DNA of 64,000 bases. It comes from Bretschneidera sinensis (lineage: Eukaryota; Streptophyta; Magnoliopsida; Brassicales; Akaniaceae). A model generated the notes under the pieces. It was not told the origin of the DNA. It was given only the letters and a program-made list of their open reading frames with translations, and made no database searches. The stretch covers positions 73,981,501-74,045,500 of the forward strand of contig CM043698.1 in assembly GCA_023935145.1 (NCBI GenBank). The letters run 5' to 3'. Made by a program: the position numbers and the translations under genes. Numbering within the stretch: the first letter of the stretch is position 1; each line of letters opens with the position of its first letter. Below are positions 34,699 to 44,585 of the stretch, piece after piece.

Positions 34699-35414
34699 TG
34701 ATGGGAACCCGTGGGATGGAAATCCCTTGAACCCACAATCAAATTGAAACTTACCTAAGAAATCCAAGAATCAAGTCAAGATAATCTAGACTCGTTGAAA
34801 TCTTGTTTCAAGAACCTAGATTCGGTGAGAATGCCACAAAGGAATTGCCTTTGAGAAGTTATTAGTTCAATCAAGAACAAGTAGAGAAAACTAAAAATTC
34901 TCTATGAAGAAGACTTCATTCACGTTCAACTTACCCTCAAAATGCGGCTACAAGTGTTTTTGAACCCCTCCATGAAACCCAAGGGCCGAATAAGGCCTAC
35001 ATCAATTAAAAGACATGGACTGAACATCTTCAAGCCCAAAACACCATAAACTACATGCCTATAGCTAATAAAAGAAGTCTACTTAATGAATTAAATAGGC
35101 CCAAATGCCTACAACCATGGAAACATAAAATAGGCCCACACACCTATACTTAATGAAATAAAAAGTCTACCCAAAACCACTAGGCTATGACGCTCCCCTT
35201 TGTAGCTTGTATCAGATGGATTAAAGCTGGTTCTTCTTTTTTCAAGTCCATCTTGAATGTTGGGGTCTTGCTCGATAAATTTGTAAACTCGACCCAAGTG
35301 GATTGCACCAATCCTTGCATTGCTTCCTTGATCTTCTTAGCTCTTGACCTTGTGATTTATCTATCTGGAACTTGAAAGGGATCTTTAAGACTCAGTCCAC
35401 CATGGTGTCCATCA
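34699..35414 (-). repeat. 5' LTR of CRM-like element
   Basis: 716 bp with inverted ends TGATGG and CCATCA. Outer end followed by ATCTT and then PPR copy B. Highly similar to the 3' LTR. Confidence 0.93.
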
Positions 35415-36313
35415 ATCTTCCACTTGTAGCATATATATTAGAGAGCAAAATATAGCTTCCAGTCATTATGGAGTTAAGACAAACACTTTGGAAGGAAGTT
35501 TCCTCTGCAACTTCCATATTTCTGTGCATTCAACAAGAATTTAAAAGAGATCCCCAGACACAAGCATTGGGTTCCATTGGCATGCTCTTCACAATGTCAC
35601 TTGGTTCTTGTAATAACCTTGCACGGCCAAGAAGATCAACAATACAAGCATTGTGCTCCAGCTGGGTTTCTATTCTAAACTCTTTGATCATCATATCGAA
35701 CAACCTACGACCCATGGCAACAAGCCCAGCATGACTACAAGTAGAAAAAACAGCAATAAATGTGGCCTCATCCGACTGGAATCCAGCTTTTATCATCTGA
35801 TAAAAAATTGTTAGAGCAGTCTCACCATGACCATGCATCCTATATCCTGTGATCATTGAGTTCCATGAGATTAAAAATTTCTTATCAATTTTCTCAAATA
35901 CCAAGTGCCCTTCCTTGAGAGATCCCCATTTTGTGTACTTGTTGACCAAGGGATTTTCAACCAAAATGTTATTGTCCATCAGAGCTCTGATTACATGGCC
36001 ATGGACTTTCCTACCAAGATTCAGTGCTGCCGAGTCTGCACAAACTGATAAAACACTAGAAATTGTCATGGAATTGGCTATTACTTTAGCAAGTTGCATT
36101 TGACGAAAATGTTGCAAAGACTCCTCCCCTCTTCCCTGTGAAGCACAAGCACTAATTAGAGCACTCCAAGTAATCAGATTAGTTCTCTCCATCGAAGGAC
36201 CATTTGATTTATTCAATTTTGAAAATAGTGCAAGAGCCTCATCACATAGACCAGCCTCTGCACATGATGTTATCAAAGCATTCCAACTCATAATATTCTT
36301 ATTTTCCATTTCT
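35415..36313 (-). pseudogene. PPR pseudogene copy B, repeat region (part 1)
   Basis: Starts abruptly at MENKNIMSWNALITS and runs through PLS repeats: NLITWSALISACASQGRG, SVLSVCADSAALNLGRKVH, FLISWNSMITGYRMHGHG, TFIAVFSTCSHAGLV, YIVDLLGRA-like CIVDLLGRARLL, and MEPNACVWGSLLNSC. A TGA at 35,530-35,532 (family Arg) is followed in frame by MHRNMEVAEET and SYILLSNIYATSGR up to the CRM-like insertion at ATCTT. The first 362 bp duplicate the last part of copy A. Upstream of 36,313 the sequence is unrelated, so the 5' half is missing. Confidence 0.9.
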
Positions 36314-37416
36314 TTGGGTCAATATAAATCAACTTAAATACGATAGTATTAATGCATCTTGTTCACAGTACAATCTACACAGAGAAAACTCCTCTTTTTT
36401 ATTCTTAATTTTGTCCTTGAAATTAAGTAGCATTTCATACATAACAGCAAAATGAAGAAAATCACATAACAACATGCATGAACAAAGACGTACATATAAC
36501 ATATGCATAAGAATAGGGAGAAACCAATATAAAGTTAGAAATATAGAGTGTAAAAAAATGAACCTAAATTTCCAAAAGAAGAGGAGCTTGATCTAATGAA
36601 TTAAAATGAAGAAGATGGTAAGTTTTGCTTCGCTAAACAACAGTTTCAGAGAGTAAAATAGAGCAACGCGAGGTAAAAATTCTTTATAAATACTAACATT
36701 TTTGTCATCGCTTTCCTCCATCAGATTCCGAGGTACTACCATCAATTCCCAAAGCGGGCAAGAAGGTAGGCAGGCAGAGAGACGAACTTGATTGCTTCAA
36801 TTTTAGGTACTGGAAAGCAGCAAAATTCATTTATATGGAGGTGTAGCCATTGATGGTATTGTTTTTTTATCTTGTTAGGTCTTCGGCAAAATACATTGAA
36901 TTGAAACACAACTTTGAATTTGAAGTGGAACAGGAGGGCTTAATTTGAGAGATTTGTTTGTTTGTAAATTATTGAGAACCGACGTTTTATACTCGCGGGA
37001 GATTTGTAGTTGGGTTCTGAAAGACAGAATGAGGGAAATTTAAGGGTAATTATGATTCACACTCGTTGTTTTGCCGAATGATATTATTTTATTTTTTATA
37101 TTTTCAGTTATTTCAACTTAATACTTAGACTAAAAATGATTTAAATCAATTTTTTCCATTCATGATTTTACAATTTTAATTCACATCAATTCTTTTCGTT
37201 CGTCAATCCATTAAAAGATGCTTTATTAACATGGATTTAAATGATACCCCATCATTTTATTTCAATAACACACATTTTGATGTTCACTAGCAGTTTATTA
37301 GGCTGCTCAAAAACACAAGAAAATATGTCTTCATCTTCTTTTTTTACCTTCAAATTCATTAAGTGAAGGACACTTCAATGAATATTTAGGGTTGGTCTAA
37401 AACTTCTCTACACTGT
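36314..37416. other. no recognisable gene
   Basis: AT-rich. A stretch at about 36,715-36,860 looks somewhat UTR-like (GGTAGGCAGGCAGAGAG), but no open frame supports a gene. Ends at the inverted LTR of Copia-A. Confidence 0.45.
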
Positions 37417-37999
37417 AGTTGGTGTAATTATAATAATTTATTTAAAATAATAAATAAAAAAGATTTTATAAAAAAAAAAAGTTACTTAGTATTACACCGA
37501 GCGCAGCACTCGTTCTTTTTAAGGTGATTCAAGCCATTATGGGAGTTACTTTCTCTACCGGTACAACAAGTCACTGACTTGTCACCTCTACGATACAATA
37601 ACCCAGATATACTACATCGTATAGCTCTCATAATATTGCACTTAATCTCCACAAAATATACTTTTTTTTACTCAAGAAAAAATAAAAAGAGTAATATGAA
37701 AATATAGGAAAAATTTTAGATAGAAATTTTTAGAAGTATACCTCATCTTCTAGTTTTTCTATCTTTCCGTCTAGGTTTAAAGATTAAGCGGGCTATTTAT
37801 AGGCTAAAGGTTAAGAAAAATGATAAAATTATTGGAGTAATTATTGGATCTTAGTTGAGTTTAATAGGTAATTAGTGGAGTAATAGAGTTTCAAATGTAA
37901 CTTAACTAACCCTTAAATACATGAAACGTTACCCATTAAAAAACCTAATTATCTCATATTAAACATATATTTATTTATTTTTTATTAAAATATCTAACA
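37417..37999 (-). repeat. Copia-A family LTR, inverted copy, left end
   Basis: Reverse complement of the LTR at 38,054-38,649 with many differences: begins (A)GTTGGTGTAATTATAAT, the complement of the LTR end, and finishes ATATTTTAATA-type start as TATCTAACA. It is followed by CATGGGAGAA (minus strand), resembling the family's polypurine tract, so it looks like a 3' LTR of a minus-strand copy. Confidence 0.82.
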
Positions 38000-38053
38000 T
38001 TCTCCCATGTTTTATTAAAATAAGCCATTTAATTTCAAGGGAGCTTATTTTAA
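38000..38053. other. 54-bp spacer between inverted LTRs
   Basis: Holds a polypurine-like piece next to the left LTR, an 11-bp perfect inverted repeat (TTAAAATAAGC and GCTTATTTTAA), and a stretch very similar to the first codons of Copia-A gag (NKPFNFKGAYFN against NKLFHFKGVYFK at about 38,714). Confidence 0.7.
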
Positions 38054-38649
38054 TGTTAGATATTTTAATAAAATATAAATAAATAAGCATACATTTAATA
38101 TGGGAGAATAGGAATTTTTAGTGGGCAATGTTTCATATACTTAAAGAGTTACTTAAGTTACATTTGAGACTCATTTACTCCACTAATTATCAATTAAATT
38201 CAACTAAGATCCAATAATTTTATCATTTTTCTTAACCTTTAGCTTATAAATAGCCTTGTAGGCTAAATCTTTGAACGAACAAGCAAAGATAGAAAAACTA
38301 GAAGAAGAGTTACACTTCTAAAAATTTCCATCTAAAATTCTTTTATATTTTCATATTGTTCTCTTTAATTTTTTTTTGGACAAAGAATGGTATATTTTGT
38401 GGGGCTTTGGACTCTCCCTTAAGTGCAATATTGTGAGAGCTATATGGCATAGTATAGTTGGGTTGTTGTATTTTAGAGGTGACAAGTCAGTGACCTGTTG
38501 CACCAATTGAGAAAATAACTTTCACAAGGGCTTGAATCACCTTAAAAAGAGCAAGTGTCACGCTTTAGTCCAATGTTACGAAACTCTTTCTTTTTTATAA
38601 AATTTTTCTTATTTATTATTTCAAGTAAATTATTGTAATTGCACCAACA
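38054..38649 (+). repeat. 5' LTR of Copia-A
   Basis: TGTTAGATATTTTAATAAAA start, CACCAACA end, TATAAATA box at 38,245-38,252. Related copies: 37,417-37,999 (inverted), 59,764-60,013 (direct, truncated), 60,014-60,614 (inverted). Confidence 0.88.
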
Positions 38650-38670
38650 ATTTTAAGGTGAATTATTGTC

Positions 38671-39471
38671 ATGGCGGATGTTGAGGAGAAAGCTACCAAT
38701 AAAATTGGTGATTTGAATAAGCTATTTCATTTCAAGGGAGTTTACTTCAAACAATGAAAAATCAAGGTAAATTTTATTTCTAGCTATAAATTGCCCATAG
38801 AACCAAATATGAGAAATTGATCATGATCATCTCCATTTGAAAATTGAAATGGAGTCAAATTTATGTTGAGATTGAATGCAACATCATTAAATGCAAAATA
38901 TTCAAATTCAAATTTGTCAATGTGACATTCAATCTAACTATGAACTTGATCTCCGTTTTAATTTTTAAATAGAGAGGATCATAGTCCATGAGAAATCATG
39001 CACAATTGAAGCCTAAGAGGAGGAGCTTGAAAAAAAATTAGGAAATGATTCACTCACTAAAATCAAAGTAAGGGAAACGCAAGTAAAAGGAATAGGAACC
39101 AAAATTACCATTCTAAACAAAACCAAAATAATGAGTGCTTTGTTTGTGGTGAAAGTGGATATGTTGCTCGAAATTACTGATTCCAAAAACTCAAGCCAAT
39201 GTTACCGAGGAGCCTTTGCGGGTTATGATAATTGAAATTAATTTGATGGAAAGTTCGAAATGGTGATGGGAAGATTCTAGTGCCTCAATGCATATCTGTT
39301 ATGACAAAAAAAAATTGGTTCAAAAGTTTATACTCTTTATAAATAACTCAAAATTATTATAATTGGTGATTATCGTACCACTCAAATTTTGAGTGAAAGT
39401 GAGGTTGAATTAAATGTCACTTCGAGAAAGAAATTCACTCTACAGACACTCTTGTTATATGATAAAGAATT
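38671..39471 (+). pseudogene. Copia-A gag and protease remnant
   Basis: ATG at 38,671 gives MADVEEKATNKIGDLNKLFHF, then is interrupted by a MITE at 38,818. After it come a knuckle NECFVCGESGYVARNY (about 39,141-39,180; His and last Cys replaced by Tyr) and a protease site reading SSKW-stop-WEDSSASMHICYDKNW (about 39,255-39,320), where relatives have a VDSGAS-type motif, then VELNVTSRKKFTLQ. It stops at the TIR insertion. Confidence 0.8.
38818..38987. mobile_element. Mutator-like foldback MITE, copy 1
   Basis: 170 bp whose two halves are inverted repeats (GATCATGATC near one end, GGATCATAGTCC at the other). Perfect 9-bp target duplication ATGAGAAAT at 38,809-38,817 and 38,988-38,996. Inserted in Copia-A gag. 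Related copies at 60,893 and 61,260. Confidence 0.92.
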
Positions 39472-39475
39472 TTAA

Positions 39476-40792
39476 AGTGCGTTTAGTTTTAAAAAATATA
39501 ACTGTTTTCAATTTTCATTTTCATGAAAAACAAAAAATGACATTAAAAATGCGTTTGGTCATTTAAAACATAAACCGTTTTGTTAGAAAACAGTCTCAAA
39601 ATAGCATCAATTCAGAAAACGAAAATTTTTTCGTTTTCACTGTCTTCAACCAAAAAGGTTGAAAACAATGAAAACACGGGATTGACATATTTTAAATTTC
39701 CATAAAAAAAATCCTCAGTTCGCACTCAGTTCAAGTCACCAAATCATCACTTTATTCTCATGTGAATTTTGGCAATCCCAACAATATCAGTACCGACAAC
39801 CTGAGAAAATTCTCTCATTTTCTCAGCTTCTGAACACTCTCAATCTTCATCTTCTTTCACCAGAGAACCAAGGATTTTTTTCTTGAACAAATTGAGAACA
39901 TAGAGGGACAAAGACCGAGTGAAGACTACCCCGAAGCCGCTGATTCATCATCGTCGTGCCAAACCCCGAGAAAACCACCACCGTTTCTGTTTAGAAAATT
40001 TTGATTTGCAAAGGCTTTATATAGAAAATGGACTCAGCTGTACCCATGTTGTACGAAATCCATGTCCGACATGGTGCCAATACTTCGGACTCGGCAACTA
40101 ACGAAACTCACGAAGCTTTTGCATGAGATCAAGAAAGAAAAAGAGATGGAAGAAGTGCAAGAATACTGCCATAGAGAATGAAGAAGACGCAGAAGAGACT
40201 CAGATGAACAATTAGGCAACAAAATGATGAGTGTAACAGTTGAGTCCAATGGTAAAATTAAACTGACATGAAACATGGCACTCTATCGACCTCTCATTAT
40301 TTGATTTCAATAAACAGTTGTCAACCACTGCCAATAAATAGCTGGCAGCAGCAAAACTGAAGAAACAATGATAGTAAAGTAATCATTAATACTCGTATCA
40401 TAATTTCTTGTTATTATCATAATCATGTGTGTATATACTTTTACTAATTTCATCATCATTGTCATTATTTGTATTTATATTCTATAATTTTATTTTTTAA
40501 GAAAATATTTAATTTAATAGATACGTGATTAAAAATATCGTTTAATTCAAAATAACGTACCAAAACAAATCGAAACTAAAACATTTTATTTTATTAATTA
40601 AGACAAAACGTTATTCGACTCGAAATTTAAAATATTGACAAGAGATTATTTCTCTCAATTTTTTTGATGTTCCCACAAATCTCTCCATTTTCTTCTTCAT
40701 CATTCTTCTGAGAGGTAACAATGGCTCACCTCTAGACTAGTCCTTATATACCAGTTAGCTTCTTCCTCTCTGTTATCTTTGTATGCTCTATT
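39476..40792. other. left flank of CACTA inside the TIR element
   Basis: No convincing gene. 39,700-40,260 is less AT-rich and reads like spliced-gene flank or UTR (CTCTCAATCTTCATCTTC; poly-Lys/Glu codons near 40,120), which could be captured host sequence, but no frame is long enough to test. Confidence 0.4.
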
Positions 40793-41060
40793 CACTACAA
40801 GATAAATTGTCAGCGCCGGCGCTTTTTTTTGCATATTCCGACGCTTAAAAGCGCCATAATATGAATTTCTGGCGCTTTTTGCACGCGCCGAATCAAGCGC
40901 CGGAATGTGTGGTATCAAAACGCAAATACCGACGCTTTGAAGAAGCGCCGTAATATACATGTTTTTTCGGCGCTTATATAGCGGCACTTCAAAGCGCCGG
41001 TATATAGCGGCACTTCAAAGCACCGATATATAAGCGCTGCGATTTCTACAGTATCGTCCC
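40793..41060. repeat. left subterminal repeat region of CACTA
   Basis: Dense direct and inverted copies of GCGCCGG/CCGGCGC-type motifs, for example at about 40,814, 40,850, 40,885, 40,940 and 40,995, a likely binding array for the TNPA-like protein. Confidence 0.85.
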
Positions 41061-41294
41061 AGCACAATATGAATTCCGGATTTAATTATGTTTTTACATT
41101 TCTTTGACTTAAATATCAACATTCTATATGCAAATGTTCTTCGATATATAAAATACATCATCCATAATAATTCTTTCAGTCAACATAAACGTCTTATTTA
41201 CACAACAAACAATCATAGTTAATATATAAAATTCATACAAAAACAAAATAAAGGAAATGTAGATAGTATGAAAAATTATTTTAACATCATGAAA

Positions 41295-44168
41295 TCAATC
41301 ATGAGATCCTCTATTAGCCAAATGCTGTAGTAAAGACTTCAACTCATCCATTTGGGATTGCATATTATTTAATTGATCATCGTGTTTCGCCGTTATTTGT
41401 TGAATTTGTTGCGCATGATGTTGATTGTTTTCTTCTATTTGTGCTCTCAAACTATTTATCTCTTCAGCATAGGTCCCATGGGCACCCATCTCATTCCTTA
41501 TTTGAGCTGAAAGTCCAAACACAGCAGAGGGTGTAACTCCAAAACCCTGACCTCGGACACGACCGGAACTCTCTTCACCCATAAGTTCGGTGAAGACTTC
41601 ATTTTGTTTTGCTAAATTATTGCTAGCATCAGGGGATCCTGAAGCTGCAACAAGTTCAGCAACACGAGCTTCAACTGTCACCTACAATTAAGAAACAATA
41701 AAAATTAAACTCTGCCGAATATTTAGTAGCTAATAACAGCGCAATATACATAAAACAAAATGTGTTTATCATATTTTATAAAAAAAAACGGGCAGAATTT
41801 CCCCTATTTTTTCATAAAACCTCCTGCAAAAGAAAAGCAAATATAAAATCCAAGCAATGTACCTAATTTAGACAAAATGTGCAAAGCAACAAAGTATCAT
41901 CTATGCTCGCCGGTGGTCACCACCATACAAAATCATCCCACTTTTATCAGCACAACTCCAAAAGTGTAACTAGGATATCATTTTTACCTTCAAAGCATAA
42001 AATCTTCACCATACAATTACGAAACAAAAAAAACTAAACTCCACCGAATATTTAGTAGCTAATAACAGCGCAATATACATAAAACAAAATATGTTTATCA
42101 TATTTTAAAGAAAAAGGGGCAGAATTTCTCCTATTTTTTCATAAAACCTCCTGCAAAAGAAAAGCAAATATACAATCCAAGCAATGTACCTAATTTAGAC
42201 AAAATGTGCAAAGCAACAAAGTATCATCTATGCTCGCCGATGGTCACCACCATACAAAATCATCCCACTTTCATCAGCACAACTCCAAAAGTGTAACTAG
42301 GATATCATTTTTACCTTCAAAGCATAAAATCTTCACCATACAATTAAGTTTCCTTTGTTTAGTACATAAAATCTTCACCATACATAAAATTTGTTTAGTA
42401 CTAATCTAGCTCGGAAAAAAATGAAAAACATGATCAAGTTCCCAACCTCACCTGCTGCCAATCAAAAACATTTACTGATCTAAAATTCAGATCTATATCT
42501 AATCAGTAATTAAAGAAAGAACTATTGATCATTAAGGCTATGCAGAAAACGGATCATATTTCAAACACAACTCTAATATATATGTCAGGATCACATTGCC
42601 CAACAGATTAATCCTAAAGGCACAAGAACCAGACAAATGTATTCCAAAGGCACCAAGCGAGTACTACATGTGTACACAACAAAAGAACCATTTACAAAAA
42701 CAAGAGAATATGTCTATGAAGTCTATGAAGTCATCCTCATTTAAAAAAAAATAATAACATAAAACTTTTGGGTCAAAAATATTTTATCACCCTCCCTTGA
42801 TGAAAGCTATATATTTCTTAACTTAATTGAAGGCTCTCTTCTTTCTTTCAATCCATATCAAGTGAAAATAGGAAGGAATAAAAAAAATTAGGCTTTTTTC
42901 CTATTTTTAAAGATGTTCAACTTACCATAAATTGTCGTGATGCATCATCAATAAAAGTTCCATCCTTGCGTTTATGAGTTTCAGCAAAAAACTCTACGCG
43001 CCCGGGCTCATTCCCATGTGTCATCTCCTACCATGTATGGAAAGATATCAAATTGTGACAGTGACATCTTAAATGAAAGATTGGATTAATAAAGCGAATT
43101 AACTCACATATTCATCCCGTCGTCTAGCAAAACTCTTTGAACCAGACGTGTGAGGACATTGTTGTCTTTCATGTGCCGCTGTCCCTATAGTCGAATATTT
43201 CTACACCAATAATAAACCAATTGAATAATCAGTCATTAATAGAAAAATAGAAATAATGAGAATCCAAATGAACATTATTGTCTTAAAACAACCTCACTCT
43301 GGTCAGAGAACCAATAGTTCACCAGTTGCTTCCACTGGTATTGATCTACGCCTTTTGGAACATAATTGCTCAAAACTCGTTGTTTCGTTTTGTTCCTCAC
43401 GTAGTCCCTTTTCAGCACATATCGGTAGTCCCTCCATTTTTTCCCTATCATCCTCCATAAAATGTTGTCTATCGCCTCAATCGTAGGGTAATGGAACTTC
43501 CTCTGCCGCACAGAAAGGAAATCGATGTCAAATAAGCATTATTGGTGTTAGGGATTATGCATGTACAACACCACGAATAAACAAAAACAAAAATTGGAGG
43601 CAATCAATGGTTATTAAGTTGTTATTTACCCGAATCAATATAACAAGGTCCTTCTTGTAGCTAGAAGGGACCTTCTTCCAATCCGTGTAATTAAGTGGAA
43701 AAAGGTTCCCTCTCCTCGCTACCTTGCCCAACCAGCTACTTAACATTTGGCCACTTTTCTTAATAGGTTGATGACGTGCATTGAAGTGGACCACAATTTT
43801 TTCCCCACGTTCAAGGGACAACACTTGTGAGGTTCTCAAGACACGTGTCTGTTTCCTCACCCTCCCTTCAGAATCTATACATTGAAAACATGAATTATAT
43901 AATTAGTATAACAATGTGGTATCGAACTAGTTATATATAGAATGTATTCTAATACAGAAATTACCAATTATCTCGTATTGTTCACTATCATTGTGATCAC
44001 TTCCCGATGTTATTGGATCGGTCTCAGAATCAGTTTGCATGTCATGATCATCGTCAAGGTGATAATCATGCTCATGGTGAATATCTTCTTGATGGTGTGA
44101 AGACTCAGTTGCATACTGGTTTGACATGTTATCTCTAACCGATGGAGGGATATTTTTTGACCTATACA
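41295..44168 (-). CDS. TNPA-like CACTA protein (plant transposase Ptta/En-Spm type), spliced, apparently intact
   Basis: Minus-strand exons inferred from frame and GT-AG sites. About 44,168-43,967: acidic His/Asp-rich N-terminus. About 43,875-43,625: SQVLSLERGEKIVVHFNARH, SSWLGKVARRGNLFP. 43,511-43,291: IDNILWRMIGKKWRDYRYVLKRDYV, WKQLVNYWFSDQSE. About 43,201-43,108: KYSTIGTAAHERQQ, GSKSFARRRDEY. About 43,026-42,927: EPGRVEFFAETHKRKDG, DDASRQFM. 41,681-41,295: VTVEARVAELVAA, then a Gln-rich coiled-coil tail ending in TGA. No internal stop seen. The family binds subterminal repeats and cooperates with TNPD. The 3 kb around 41.7-42.9 kb is its last intron. Confidence 0.75.
41684..42339. repeat. 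tandem duplication of about 329 bp in the TNPA-like last intron
   Basis: Copies 41,684-42,012 and 42,013-42,339 are nearly identical (ACAATTA(A/C)GAAACAA start; CTCGCCG(G/A)(T)GGTCACCACC inside). Non-coding. Confidence 0.9.
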
Positions 44169-44585
44169 TCTTGCAATCAATAGAGATAAAAACATTAAAA
44201 TGATTATATCTCACACTATCAAAAATACATTAAAAGTTAACAAGAATTAGAAGAACCACACCTGAAAGATAGGAATGGTCAAGGAGTCACAGCAAATGCA
44301 GCAATCAATAACTTCTGAGTACCTGAGAAGTTATGAACAAATAAATGATTCAAATTGGATTTAAAGAACAAACAATAATCAATGATACAACTAAAATAGA
44401 AATTTACGACAGTCTAAAGTAGCATTCCACAAACTGTACGAAAAAAAGTTCAGGACTCTTGTTAAGTGTGAAACAAAGCAACGGTTACCCAATAGATTAC
44501 AATAAAACCTTACAAAACTCGTTGACACACATGTCCATCACATAAATACACATCCAAATATAATTACACGGAAATGCACATAAGA

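Larger units (their letters stand above)
27655..35414 (-). mobile_element. Ty3/gypsy chromovirus, CRM-like, minus strand
   Basis: Perfect target duplication ATCTT (27,650-27,654 and 35,415-35,419). LTRs have TGATGG...CCATCA termini in the better copy. The primer site next to the 5' LTR reads TTTGGTATCAGAGTCC on the minus strand (initiator tRNA-Met type), and the polypurine tract GAGGAGAAGGGGAA abuts the 3' LTR. Coding order is gag, protease, RT, RNase H, integrase. The element split PPR copy B. An Athila-type fragment (29,882-31,254) replaces the RT/RNase H junction. Confidence 0.93.
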
